Origin: Hypoxylon rubiginosum | Lineage: Eukaryota; Ascomycota; Sordariomycetes; Xylariales; Hypoxylaceae | Direction: 5' to 3' | Assembly (NCBI GenBank): GCA_902806565.1 | Contig: CADCXA010000050.1 | Location: 558,001-622,000 of the forward strand | DNA length: 64,000 nt | In this document: piece after piece, positions 9,922 to 22,210 of the stretch | Numbering within the stretch: the stretch's first letter is position 1 | Layout: each line of letters begins with the position of its first letter | Translations under genes and position numbers: made by a program | The notes under the pieces: generated by a model | The model's input: the letters and a program-made list of their open reading frames with translations, nothing else | What the model was told of the DNA's origin: nothing | The model's database searches: none

Positions 9922-10742
9922 ATGGCGGCGGCAAAGATCAAGCTATATACGAACCACGGTTGCCCATGTATGCCTGGCAGGCCAATCTACTACTAGATCA
10001 CAATGCTAACCATTGCAAAGGGGCTCACCGTGCACACATCTCTCTCGCGGAACTGCAGCTTCCGTATGAAGAGGAGATCATTGATCTCTCGGCCCCCCGC
10101 ACCCCCGAATACCTCAAGATCAACCCCAGAGGTCTTGTTCCGTCCATAGAGTTCAACGGCGAGATCCTCACAGAGTCGGCTGTGATATCCAACTTCTTGG
10201 CCAATGAGTTCCCGTCTCATCTCATCCCGGAGTCTAACGCCCCCGGCGGTGCGCTACTCCGCGCCAAGATCGACTTCTTCGTCGACACCTTCATCTCCAA
10301 GGCCAATAGCCACTTCTTCAAGGCGCAATGGGGCAAGACGGATGCGGAGGTAGAGGCCTCGATCAAGGAATACGTCGAGGCGATCGTGAAGGAGGTCGAA
10401 CCGCTGCTAAGCAACGCAGCACCCTTTTTCAACGGCAGTGACAAACTCACGCAGGCAGAAGTAATTACCCCTTTTGATGCTATGTCCCCTTTTCGAAGTG
10501 AGATATCCTAAACTAAAACACCGTAGGTTCTGACGGGTTCCTTCGTCGTCCGTCTTTTCACGCTGCCGAAGTACGGCATCTTGCCCGAGAGCATCCTCAG
10601 CGATCTGTCCGCGAAGGCTCCCAACTTCTATCGGTGGGGAGAAGCGGTCTCTAAGCACCCCAGCGTGTTGGGGATCTATGACGAGGAGAAAATCGCGGCC
10701 GGGACGAAAGCGAGGGTGGCTAAGCTTCGAGCGGCAGCTTGA
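9922..10742 (+). CDS. Glutathione S-transferase with N-terminal Cys active site, 233 aa
   Basis: Three exons (9922-9967, 10021-10460, 10527-10742) give one frame. The first junction rebuilds the motif CPWAHRAH, and the second joins AE to VLTGSF. CPW followed by AHR is the thioredoxin-fold active site of omega-like and related fungal GSTs, where the Cys forms mixed disulfides with glutathione. The typical GSH-binding turn is also present (NPRGLVPSIEFNG, then LTESAVISNFLA). The C-terminal helical domain ends with FYRWGEAVSKHPSVLGIY, as in the family. Introns are 53 and 66 bases with good branch sites (GCTAAC in the first). The product is probably a cytosolic thiol transferase or deglutathionylating enzyme. 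The glutathione-synthetase-like ligase 3 kb upstream makes a joint thiol pathway possible. Confidence 0.88.
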
Positions 10743-13604
10743 TCGCATCTATTTAGGATAGGTTCCGGATGTAGGGACGTCGTCACGACACCAAGCAAGA
10801 TATAGCCTGCATGGTTTGAGGTAAATTGGCCTGAAGACTCGTCGCGTATTAGTCCTTCAATGATGTAGGCACCTAGTCTATCTCTACCAGAGATATACAT
10901 GAGACAACATACTTAGGGCTTATTGGGCACTTTAGACTATGAGTTTGACTATTAGAAACGTAACCAACTAATTAGAAGTATATGAAAATGTTAACTTGCC
11001 TCTATCAGTCACCTTATAGGAAGTAGGTATATATAGGCACTCAGCCGATAAGTACCTAAGACAAGGCAAGGGAAATAGCTCGGTATAGCCTCGTAAAGAT
11101 TCATACCTATTCCTAGCTACCACTTGGGCAAATCCTATCAGTATGGCGAGGAGTGACTTACTTTAAGGGGGGAAATGGTGGATATACGACTGACGTTACA
11201 ATAGCCGCTTACGGGATAGCAGATGTACGTTAGCTGCTCGGTCCGGGCCACCACAACGTAACGGTAGCTCCTCGTCGATAACTGGTCCTTTCTCGTGATT
11301 TCGGCATGAGTGATGTGACTATCTCGCAGCCTCTTGCTGGCAACACAAAGGCGAGCAGATAGTGGCAAAGACCTCGGATGCTCATCAGCGTCCGATTTAT
11401 CTTGATTGGCATCAGTGCGGTGGAGCGCGACGGGGATCCTTTGCCGGAGCTAGGTTCTGGTTCTCCATCCGGCCTGCCCATAAGCCTCCTGCACCTCGAG
11501 AATGACACTTCCGGACTGCAACACTTAGTAGTCTCTTTCTATAGTGTTGTACGTTTCGGATGGACCCCCCTTTTGAGGCATGGCATAAGTTATGATAGAA
11601 GCAGTGTTAAGAAGGTGACTAGTCAGTACGGGAGCCCCACGGGGAAGGGAGGGCGAATATACCCACCACTGTAGCTCAAAGACGGGATGATAATTACAGC
11701 TAGACCTAGGGCGATCAGTCTAGTTAGTGGGGTTATTCGGTCTTAATGTTGGAGATGATAGCTCGTGGATGATGAGGTAAGTATCAAGTATACGATGTAG
11801 CTGAAACCTACCGTACGCTTCTGGTGGGTTGGTATTTTTGAGGAATCGACGCACTCGTTCTGCAAAAGAGTTGGCACTGCTGGAAGCTGCTTTTCTATGC
11901 AAATTAGGCATAGGCAACTGGAGACAATGGATTGTTCGCCTCAGGCTAATGTACTCCTGGAATAGGTGCATAGAGTGGACTACTTTCCCCTGCGGGTCGG
12001 TCTAACATTCGTTCCGGCCTCCTTTCGAGAAGGTCACATGTAGCTTCTCGGACATTTGGTCTGCCAGTCGAAACATCGCTTCATCTGTTTATTATGCGAT
12101 ATTGAAAGGGGAAATCACTTTATTGGTAGTCGTAGTAACGATCCTTCTAGGTAAGCTTTCGATCTTGGATGTCTCAACAACGTGCTCATTGGACTGACCT
12201 GTGAGCTGAGTCTACGCGGATTTTCCAGCTCTTATACTATTAGGTATCGGCAGGATGCGTAGGGTAACCCGAACGTCCCTAAACGGATAGAATACGGATT
12301 GCTATTATGTCCGTAGGAGAATATACTAGGTACCTATCAGGTAGGTACTTTGGGATCTTGGATAGACGATATCATTCGAAGTTGAGCTTCCCGTACCTTG
12401 CTAAGGATTGAGGAGAGCTGAGGACACAAGGTACCTAGGTAGGTAGCTATGAACTCTCACTATTAGTATTAGTATGAGTCTATCTAGGATATATTCCTCT
12501 TTAGCACTTCCTCACCTGAGTGCGTCATTTTGCCTGGAGGTATAAAAAACGGTGAAACTCGAAAATGGCTGCGTTGAGATTCAAATTGTGACCTATATTT
12601 GGTTCGGCTTCAGGTAGCGGCCTACGGGTCGGCCGAGGGTCCGCGAGAATCCTTTTACATAGGTAAGGAGTATAAACTATGAACACACATGCAGGCGCAA
12701 GGGATTTCTACATCAGAGAATGGCAAGGAGGAGCCGAAGTACGTGTCGGATTTAATGGGGAACTCGGAGATTATAGTATATGAGACGCTGTGATTGGTCG
12801 GTGGTGTCCATGGCTGACTCTGCTCTGGACTCGTGAGATAGGTTGCATTATCGACATCACTTACCCTAAACCACAAAGAGGCGATGCCAAGTGTGGAAAG
12901 AATCGAATCTCATGTTATTAACGAGATAAGGAGATGAGGGATAGATATAAATTGGAGAAATATGTACGAAGGTCTTTGGTACTATAGTCGTAGCTATATC
13001 TTGTATCTTTTTGAAGTTTCAAGGCCAAGACTACTACGTAGATTCATGTCAGCACAGTCTAGACTATCTAGACTCAACCATCGAAAGGATTACCAATGAC
13101 CCTAAACGATATACGATATGGATGGGACGATACGGTTCTCAATACTCCCTCCCCCGTTTTCGTTCCTTAGCGGCGTACATACAGTACCTACACATACATA
13201 GCTGACCCCCCCCTTCGACCCCTGAGCCCCTAAGACCCCTGCCTGACAGCTGGAACCCTGGCTGCCCTGGACTCTGGAGGCTTAGCAAGACCAGGACGAA
13301 ATTAAGCGCGCCAACCCACCTGCAAAAGTCCTCTACTCCCCACCCTACGCGGGTTCTCATCAATCAAAACCACTCCACTCCTCTTTTTCCCAGACTTACA
13401 TTACCACTTTTATCTGACCGTCCAGCGCGCTCGTCCACCACCAACGCCACCATTCGGTTTCCCGCTGCGGTGCAACTCCAGAGGCTAGGCGCGATTACTT
13501 GCTGTGAGCCCGGCTCCCTGACTTCGGGATCATGGGCTCCTTGCTACTTTACCGCGTGTATATCGGCATTCGGTGAAGGTTGGACGCTGACCGGAAACCC
13601 CCAT
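10743..13604. other. Long intergenic region, no supported gene
   Basis: 2.9 kb without a frame I can support. Frames of about 80-100 codons on both strands (for example 11378-11674 plus and 11720-11971 minus) show no motif. TAGGTA-type palindromes occur at about 12326-12352 and 12430-12445. The last few hundred bases before 13605 are C-rich and pyrimidine-rich and probably form the promoter and 5' UTR of the Clr5-domain gene. Confidence 0.5.
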
Positions 13605-15397
13605 ATGGGCCTGCACGAGGCGCGAATTGGGAACACGGACGCGATGGGCCGCGATCTCGTCCATCTGATTCGGAAACCTCAGTTGTCGCCCGAATCTGTA
13701 GACTCGTTATTGAGTTCACCCGACCGTAGTCAGGAAACGTCACCGGCCCCGTTCGGCACTGCTCATGACAGCTCGGCCCTTGTATCATGGACCGCCGAGC
13801 AACTGGTGCAAACACCCGGATTTATTGAAGATATTGACTCGCCCGATGGCTCGGTGCATACGCCCACCGGCTCGAAGCAAGGTAGCCATCGCAAGAGAAC
13901 GCACAGCCCGGATGTATGGGAGGCGCACAAGGCGGCGATCGCTCGCCTCTATCTGGATGAGAATAAACGTCTCAAAGATGTAATGGAGATTATGGAAAGC
14001 CAGTGGGGTTTTCGTGCCTCGTAAGCTCAGCGGTTTTCCCTTTTGGTTTTTTCTCTGCCCGTTAACTAAGCCAACGTTTTTCAAGTCAAAAGATGTACAA
14101 GACGAAACTCACGCAATGGAAATTCTTCAAGAACAACCGCCAAGCTGACGTAGCAAATCTCCTCTACTTGCAGCGTCACCGACTAGCCATCGGCAAGGAG
14201 AGTACCTTTCGCAGAAATGGAAAGCCTATCGACGTGGAAGCGTACATGAGGAGAAGAGGGATTAGCGCTTTCGATCTCGTCGAAGTAGCCGACTCTGGCG
14301 ACTTACCGCCGACTGTTAGATGTCGGACCCCGCCTTCAGTTCCCAAAATCCTAGATCCTCCTGACGACCTTCGCCTTAAGGAGAGGTTCTTCCAATGGAC
14401 GTCGCAGAAGTTCGTCAAGCCTCGTCCCATAGAGACCGGCTACCTCAAACGGCTGGACTCGCACCATCAGAGCAAGGCTCTCCACTCCGTCCAGCTGCTG
14501 ACCCACGGGTGCTGGCTCTTCTCAACTGGCCGCAATCAGGAAGGCGGGGGTTTCTGTCGGGGTGCTTTTGCTCTTTTACACCACATCCTCGACACGTCCG
14601 CCTTTCTTTCCTTCTTCGAAATGATGATGGCGATCCGCCGGTATCCCAACGCAGAAATCATCAAGGAGCTTTGGAGTTACCTCTCGCGGTACGCCGCCGC
14701 AATCGATGGAGTGAATCAACCGTTGCATCGGGTGTTGATGTCTTTCGCCAACTTCTCACAGCAACATGCGTTAGAGCATAACATTGACATTTTAGACTGG
14801 GCCTTGCAGTGGGCCTCGGCCAGGTTCAATAGTTCGTTCGATGGCAAATCATTTGACTATACCATGCTCAAACCTTGGGACCTCGTTCCTGTAGGTGAAT
14901 CATATCACCGATACTATCTGTGCCTTAACCACTGGGAAGTCGACTCGATACCAATAGCCACTATACCGAGTCTGGACGAGTTCGAGGATCCTTCAAACCT
15001 GCGAGCAGACCTGCTGCTTATTTTCGGCAATCAGAGCAGCTGGCGCGACGATCGACTTTCCAAAGTCGCGCTAAAGGTGTTGGAGCAAAATCGATCATCT
15101 CCAAAGCCTTCCGACTACTTAGAATTTGTCTGCTTGTATGCTACGGCCCGACATAGCAAGACACGATCGGCCGGCGACGACCCGACGACAAGCATTGATC
15201 ACAAGCTAGCGAGAGAATACCTGCAACTGGCGGGAGACCTTCAGGGACGAGCTTGGCCGCCGGGGAAGAATTACTATGAGACCCTGACGCTTCTGGAGAG
15301 TTGGTATCGAGAAGCTGGCGACCACGAATCTGCGGAAGATACGAGAAAGAAACGTGACCAAGACTGCGTGAACGTCTTAACTGCATTATGCAAATAA
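13605..15397 (+). CDS. Clr5-domain protein, 575 aa
   Basis: Two exons, 13605-14020 and 14086-15397, are joined across a 65-base intron with donor GTAAGC and branch GTTAACTAAG. The junction completes the Clr5 domain at about residues 104-160: WEAHKAAIARLYLDENKRL, then MEIMESQWGFRAS joined to QKMYKTKLTQWKFFKNN. This is the small helical domain named after S. pombe Clr5, involved in silencing there; in filamentous fungi it occurs in large families of mostly unstudied, probably nuclear proteins. The rest (about residues 180-575) is helical with no domain I recognise, and the last third resembles the repeat-like regions often found in these proteins. I chose the ATG at 13605; another in-frame ATG at 13644 is possible. 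No adjacent gene points to its role. Confidence 0.75.
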
Positions 15398-16599
15398 TAT
15401 TGAAAAAAATACCCCGACCTCGAGGTCATGTGGCGTTGTTAGGTGTATCATGTCTGTTAGGTGAGCGGAACGTTGCATATTGCTTGAAGTTTGTGCTCAA
15501 TCGGGAGCAGGGCCGGCGTTGTGGCCTGTGTAAGGGCACTCCTTGCGGGATCTCTGTCATACTAGTTTATACTTGTCTAACGATACATAATCGAGCACTA
15601 GCCGCTGTAGATAAATAACAAAATCTTCATAGTTCTACTTTTTAGTCCGCGATGTTAGTACTTATGATTGAGTATTTACCTACACTTCGTACCTAGGAGG
15701 CGGAAATCTATCAAGTGCTTAAGGAGACAAGAGGAAGGTTAGTATGCTGATTCTTATCAATGATCCTTAAGTTGTAGTAGCAAGCTGAAGTCTGACGAGA
15801 CGTCTAGATCTAGGTTAGCAACTGAAATAGCGGAATATAAACAGTCAATAAACTTGGTAAGATCATGTTCATTCGCGCAAAACGGTGATAGTGATGGCGA
15901 CGGCGAGGTAATAGGTACCTGGTACCTAATAATTAAGAACTGCTTATGTGATAGACCAAGGAAATACGTCACTATTAAACTACCAGATGACATGTCTTAT
16001 TTTATCAGCCCCATTACTTTATCAGCATGCTCACTCTCACTCTCGCTCTCACTTTAATTTCGAAGATCATCCTTGAGTGCCGTACAATCGACAGTGAACT
16101 AGGTACTTACCTAGGTAGGTAGGTAGGTACTTACGCGACTTCAAAATCTAACTATTACGTAGATCGTAAACTCTTGCCGTCCATCTTGCCGAGCCTCTCG
16201 CGCCCATGTGGCTGAGACCCGACCGCTAGGAACATTCAGGGAAATAGGCTAGGATCATACAGATGATCGGCGTACACGGTACCAAAATAGAAACATTGTA
16301 TACTCTTTAGTCAGCCAGTATTTCCGCATCTCGGCTTCCCATCCGTCATTAGCATGGAATGGATACAGGGGTTCCGAAATAAACAAAGACAATACTTGCG
16401 CTCCTGTATTTAATGCTCATCTTATACGCTTGTAACCGCCCATAGAAAGGGGCACATACGCCGTTCGGCAAATAAGAGCTGTACGTAAGCATCAGCTGTA
16501 TATCATACTTGTACCCACGTATATATATGTTTAAATAACCGGCCACACTTCGTTGCGTTGGCCTTCTTGTTAATTAGACCCAAGTTCCTAGTTTGTATT
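15398..16599. other. Intergenic with TAGGTA-type repeats
   Basis: 1.2 kb with no gene. A TAGGTACCTGGTACCTA palindrome lies near 15910. A run of TAGG units (ACCTAGGTAGGTAGGTAGGTA) lies near 16110-16132, and a CTCTCACT-type microsatellite near 16030-16054. Confidence 0.6.
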
Positions 16600-17628
16600 A
16601 TGGCCATGTTTTCGCTTTCGCTCGCTTCGCTTACTCTGAGCTTCGTTACCGGCTCGTTAGGGTTACAATGGCGTCGAGCAACCGGTTGCGGACAGTCGCC
16701 GTCCATGGAGCCTGGCGACTTCAAAAATTTCACTATGACAGACGGTCGCGAATACCGAGTCTGGCTGCCCGGAAACTACGATTCTAGCAAAGCGACACCA
16801 CTGATATTAAGCTACCACGGCGCCAACAGAGATATAACACACCAGGTTGACCTGGACCAATTGACCGACCCGCTCTTCAATACGGATCACATCTTGGTGT
16901 ATCTACAAGGTACCGCGGTAAGGCGCGCAATGTTCACTGTGGCTCAGTTCCTATCTCGCTAACATCTAAGAAAGGATGATCCAACAAAGCCTGATCACAC
17001 AACTTGGGAGGGCGCTCCCGACTGCAAGTCGGATGATATCAAGTTCACCAATGAGGTGCTCGACGCCGTAACCCAGGAGCTATGCGTAGACGAGAAGCGC
17101 ATCTTCGCGACGGGCAAGTCGCAAGGCGGAGGGTTTGTCGGCCGACTGGCTTGCGATTCCGGCCTGTCGAGCCGAATTGCGGCCTTCGCTCCAGTCTCCG
17201 GGGCCTACTACATCAAGGAGATTGACGTGGAATCCGAGTGCCATCCGGAGACCGTCGTCGTACCTTGCAATGCCTCCCGTACGGACGTCCCAATCTTGGC
17301 CTTCCACGGCGGCGCCGACAACACGATCAAGTACCACGGTGACTTCCGGTCCGGCGCTTGTCTGCCCGATGTTAGCTCCTGGGCCCGGCAGTGGGCGCTG
17401 AGGGACGACTTGAGTGGAACACCCTCCAATAGCAGTATCGCTAAGTCCGACAACGGCGTAAACATGAAATATGGAGGAGGGCTGGTCACGCTGGTGTACG
17501 ATGGTGACAACATTGGCCACGACTGGCCGTCTAAAACGTCGAACGAAGATAATGACGGCCTCAGGCTGGCCGCGTTCAATGCCAGCGCGCGGATCATGGA
17601 GTTCTTCCGAGGACAGAAGCTGTCGTAG
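16600..17628 (+). CDS. Secreted esterase, feruloyl esterase / PHB depolymerase type, 323 aa
   Basis: Two exons (16600-16917, 16975-17628) join across a 57-base intron with donor GTAAGG and branch CGCTAACA. The start at 16600 gives a signal peptide (MAMFSLSLASLTLSFVTG). Domain features match the alpha/beta-hydrolase feruloyl esterase and PHB depolymerase group. These are LPGNYDSSKATPLILSYHG with the oxyanion-forming HG, then TWEGAP, then the nucleophile elbow GKSQGGG near residue 140. The acidic residue is probably the Asp in HGGADNTIKYHG and the His is in GHDWPS. Eight or more Cys fit a secreted, disulfide-bonded enzyme. The likely role is hydrolysis of feruloyl or acetyl esters in plant cell wall, but the substrate cannot be read from sequence. 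The gene looks intact. Confidence 0.83.
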
Positions 17629-18770
17629 CGGTAGCACTCCGCGTATGGTCTGAAGATTTTGTCATTTCCCAGGTGCCTGGGTGCCAGAAACGATCGGCGG
17701 TTTAATGGATCAAATCTTAATGATTCGGAGGATAACTTGTGATAGAACATGATAGAACACATCCTGATTAGGATCTACATCGGTGTTGTACCTAGATTTT
17801 AGAGCGTTGAACATTTGACGCTTGTTACATACATTGAATGCTCAAATCGCTGCCGAAAGATGGACTACACTATGCTTTTTCACAAACGGGTCCAACCAAC
17901 AAATGCCTAGTAGTAGCTTACGACCTGCCTCGTATCGTCAACAGAAAGACTACACTGATGGTAGAAATGAATTAGGCCGAACTCATGAAGACTACCTGAC
18001 AAGCGACTCAATGAGCCAGTGACGCACTTCACCTGGGTTCTTACCTGTCAAGTGCCGCTTAAACGGACTTGGAACAAAAATGACGATTGTTCCATCAGCC
18101 ATCCCACCGACGAATCCTTTGGTAGTGAGCGGCTGATGCGGCGTTCTTGGCTCTGACGCACTGGACCACCCTAAATGGAGCGAGTAGGATTTTGGGAATC
18201 CCTTACCTCATAGCAATCTGGCTAGGCCAAATAGGAATGAGACACTATGGGGAAGATCTAACAACCAACGCGCTAGTTTTGCAAGGTAGCAAAACATCCC
18301 GAGGAGTAGATGCTACAATAGGAAGATAGTATTGGTATCAATGCTTTACTTGCCCTGGCTAAGTCATGTGCTACAAGCAACGAGAATACCGCCCGTGTGG
18401 ATTCACTGACGGGTAGATGGATTTCCGTTGAAGCTGTGTCGTTCTAAGATGACAAATTAGTTGTCAATTTCGCAATGGGTCTCACTAGGCGCGGATCGTG
18501 GAATTCTGTTAGGAATTTGGAAATTTGGAACGAGAAGTAAATATTTTGCACCACAAATATATGAGGACTCAGTGGTCCATTAGGCAATGCGCAGTGTACG
18601 AATACGAGGACCAGGATGCGCAATAAGAAAACAATAACAACAACATGATACTACCTCGCGTTCTAGGTGGTGACCTGGTGACCATTTAACAGTGCCCTAA
18701 CATCTCACGAACCCAGACGGTATAGCTTTCTCGACCACGGTCCGTCAACATAACACACAGAGCGCTGAAA
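17629..18770. other. Intergenic, no gene seen
   Basis: 1.1 kb between two genes for secreted proteins. A 60-codon frame at 18147-18329 has no recognisable motif. The final 100 bases are the likely promoter of the SMP-30-like gene. Confidence 0.5.
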
Positions 18771-19808
18771 ATGACGACCTGGAAGCTGACCTCCCTAGTT
18801 GGGCTCATAGGAGCTTTCCTCCCGACGTATGCCGCGCCCGTGGATAGTCTTCGCCAGACTTTTCTTCCACTGCCATCGAGGATCGTTACTCAGGCGGCGG
18901 AGAACGGGACTTATATTGAAAATATTGCCGTTCGTAGCAATGGCGGCCTTCTCGTCACGCTTCTCCAGCCATCCGCCTCGGTCTATGCTGTGGAGGACCC
19001 ATTTTCACGTTCTCCATCCATGTCTCTTGTACATACATTCGAAGGCGCCAATGGTCTAACCGGAATTTCCGAGACGAGTCCGGATACGTTCGTCGTAGCT
19101 GCAGCACGCTACCCTGGGCTTGCGGCTCCTTATCAGAACACGTCGACGTTATGGGAGCTAAAGTTGAACAATAAAGGGGAAGAAGCTACTGTCCACAAGA
19201 TCGTCCACATCCCCGAAGCAAGCTTGCTGAATGGAATCGTTACCGTTCCCAGCTACAAGGCCGCCGTCTTGGTAGGGGATAGTGTGCTAGGTGTCGTCTT
19301 CCGGGTTGATGTGACGACAGGCCGATACGATGTCGTGCTAGACATTCCCGAGCTCAAGCCCATCGTGGGAGGTCCGATTGATCTCGGTGTCAATGGGGTC
19401 AAGATTCGGGCTGGGTACCTGTACTGGTCGAATACAGACCGAGCCTCCATATACCGTTTCCCGATAGATATGCTAGGATATCCCGTACAAGGAGCCAAGG
19501 TTGAGCAAGTCGCAGCCATCAAGAACGCTTCAGGAGTCGACGATTTCGCCTTTGACAGGCAGGGGAACATATGGGCCGCAACAGATTTCGATAACATGCT
19601 GATTACTATTCAGAAGGACGGCCGCGAGACAGTGGTCCTCGGATCTCCTACCGAACTAACTGTTGCCGGAGATACGTCCGTCGCGTTCGGTAGAACCCCC
19701 TTGGATAGACATATTCTCTATGTCACAACTTCGGGAGCTGCTGCAGTACCGGTTAATGGTACTATCATTGAGCCAGGAAAAATTGTTGCTGTCGATACGA
19801 GAGGCTGA
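18771..19808 (+). CDS. Secreted SMP-30/gluconolactonase-like six-bladed propeller, 345 aa
   Basis: One intron-free frame starts at ATG 18771 and ends with TGA at 19806-19808. The N-terminus (MTTWKLTSLVGLIGAFLPTYA) is a signal peptide. The body repeats propeller-blade patterns typical of fungal SMP-30/TolB-like proteins: ENIAVRSNGGLLVTLLQPS, LTGISETSPDTFVVAAA, GIVTVPSYKAAVLVGDSV, GVNGVKIRAGYLYWSNT, VDDFAFDRQGNIWAATDFD, and a last blade with PGKIVAVDTRG. The NGV, DD and AATD positions correspond to metal-site residues in the family, as I recall. The possible N-glycosylation sites NGT and NTS suit secretion. Members occur in fungal secondary-metabolism clusters as putative hydrolases or binding proteins, but no biosynthetic core gene is near. 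It is the last gene before the AT block. Confidence 0.78.
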   Translation: MTTWKLTSLVGLIGAFLPTYAAPVDSLRQTFLPLPSRIVTQAAENGTYIENIAVRSNGGLLVTLLQPSASVYAVEDPFSRSPSMSLVHTFEGANGLTGISETSPDTFVVAAARYPGLAAPYQNTSTLWELKLNNKGEEATVHKIVHIPEASLLNGIVTVPSYKAAVLVGDSVLGVVFRVDVTTGRYDVVLDIPELKPIVGGPIDLGVNGVKIRAGYLYWSNTDRASIYRFPIDMLGYPVQGAKVEQVAAIKNASGVDDFAFDRQGNIWAATDFDNMLITIQKDGRETVVLGSPTELTVAGDTSVAFGRTPLDRHILYVTTSGAAAVPVNGTIIEPGKIVAVDTRG

Positions 19809-20810
19809 CTCCCGAAGGCCCGTGACTTCCTAAGGCATACGCCAAACTGTCGTTGGAAATTTCAAGATTCGTCGTTATTTACCCAAGGTACACACGGATT
19901 GTGTATATAACCATCAAGATCAAGTTGGATGTATATCTTGAGGAAGTTCGATTGTTGCACGTTAGTATACTTACATCATATACTTACATCATAATACATA
20001 ATTTCTTAACGATTCCTCTTCGAAAACAAGTAGCTCGAGCTACCTACCTAGTAATCGTTAGCCTCCGGCTGCGTTTGAATTATGTACCTAAGTTAGGGGG
20101 GAGGTGAGATGTTATAACGGCACACTCGGATGCGGTCGGACTCAACGGAGCACCGGGTAGGCAGGAGATTCCGGACATAAAGAAAGATGACACCGGTATG
20201 ATGTCTATTGGAATAAATCGCGGCGAATGCCATCGCACCCACTTTGCTTGACAAGACACATGTACATAGAAAATGATAAGATGTTACATATATGTAACTA
20301 TGTATTTACCTATTCAGGTACCTAACCTAACCTATGCACATACGTACCGATGCTCAGATCGGGAATGCCGTTTTCAAACAATGATCGAGCCGAAGCCCGA
20401 AGGGTCTAGGCAAGATCGATAAGGTTGAATCTGGCAGTTCTGGTAAACTGAGGGACAATCATATGGTCTAGGTCTAGGTTGTTATCCGCGGATCAGTTAC
20501 CAAGAATAAATAAATGGGATAAAATAGAATAGGTACCCAGGTAGACATGCTGAACTGCACCAAGCAGCCGAATAACAACCCCGTGGGAAAACAGGGACGG
20601 AAACAGATCCGGACCAGCTTCCCCAGACGGAAGAGCAGGATGGTTATGAACAGGGCTTTGATAGTTCAAAGATTGAGAAATAGTGGCGGTGCAAGCGTTT
20701 GTCCCTGGCCATACTTACATGTAGGTACTATTATAGAGCGGTGTCATCTAACTTAAAGCTGAATAGGGTGATCAACTTCTCTTTATTTCATTAGTACTAC
20801 CACAATTTCA
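19809..20810. other. Left border region of the AT block
   Basis: 1 kb of ordinary composition, rising in A+T towards the right. TAGGTA-type motifs occur near 20044, 20310-20332 and 20533. No gene is supported. A 69-codon frame at 20547-20756 has no motif. Confidence 0.5.
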
Positions 20811-21429
20811 CCAACTAATTATATACTTAGAATTGCCCCGCATTTTTCGATATTTTCCTTTGCGATTTTATTGTAATAAGGTTTATAAAAGTGTAAATAA
20901 TATAAAAAAATTACGTAAAATAAGTTTTATTAAATTATATTAATTATTAATTTTTTTAAGTTATAATAAAATAAATTAATTAATTTTATAAAGAATTTAT
21001 TAAATATATATTAAAATATAATTAACTAATTAATATAAATATTAATATAATATAAAAAAATATAATAAATTTAATTTTTAATTATAAATTTTTTTTTTAA
21101 AAAACATATATTAAAATATAATTAATTAATTAATATAAGTTTTATATATAATATAAAAAAATATAATAAATTTAATTTTTAATTATAGTTTTTATTTTAA
21201 TAAATATAATATTATATAAACTTATAATATAAATTTTTTTTTTAATTAAAATTAAATAAGTTTTATAAAATTTATAATATTTTAAATTATATTATTAATT
21301 ATTATTTTTATAATTATTTATTTATAATATTTAATTAGTTTATATTATTAATAAAACTTATAAAAAAACATTTAAATTATTTAAAATTATTTATTTAATT
21401 TTAATTAAATATATTTAAAAATTATTATA

Positions 21430-22210
21430 TTTATAAAATTTATAAAAAAATGGTTTAATTTTTTAATTATAATATAAATAAGCTTAATTAAGTTTAATTA
21501 AATATATTTAAAAAATATATAAATTTATAAAAAAATATTTTAATATATTTTAATTGTTATTTTTAAATATGTTTAATTAAATTTAACTAAATATATTTAA
21601 AAAATATATAAATATATAAAATAAAATCTTAATATATTTAAAATATTTTTAAATAAGTTTAATTAAATTTAATTAAATATATTTATAAAATAAATAATTA
21701 AATTTTTAGTTATTTAATTAGTTTATAGTTTTTATATTATATTTATAAATTTTATAAAAAAATATTAATTTTTTAATTAACTTTAAATATAATTAATTAA
21801 ATTTAACTAAATATAATTAAAAAATAAATAATTTTTATTTATTTAATTTTTAATTATTTAATTAACTTATTATTTTTTTAATTACATTTATAAGTTTTAT
21901 AAAAAAATATTAATTTTTTAATTAACTTTAAATATAATTAATTAAATTTAATTAATTATAGTTAAAAAATAAGTAAATAATTATTATTTTTATTATTTAA
22001 TTAATTTAAACTTTTTTTTATTATATTTATAAGGTTTATAAAAAAATATTTAAATTTTAATTTTAATTTAAATATATTTAATTAAACTTAGTTAAATATA
22101 TTTAAAAAATAAATAACTTATAGTTATTAAAACTTTTAAAAATAGTAAATATATTTAATAAAACTTAATTAATTATATTTAAAAAATAAATAACTTATAG
22201 TTAATTAAAC
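21430..22210. repeat. Degenerate tandem repeat, about 140-145-bp period
   Basis: A unit beginning TTTATAAAAAAATATTAATT, followed by a stretch like TAACTTTAAATATAATTAA, starts at about 21751, recurs at about 21896 (145 bp later) and again, more diverged, at about 22035 (139 bp later). Weaker copies are visible upstream near 21440 and 21527. At the right end a different 77-bp step repeats TTTAAAAAATAAATAACTTA at 22101 and 22178. In DNA this poor in G and C some repetition arises by chance, but matches of over 40 positions in register are too long for that. Confidence 0.6.
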
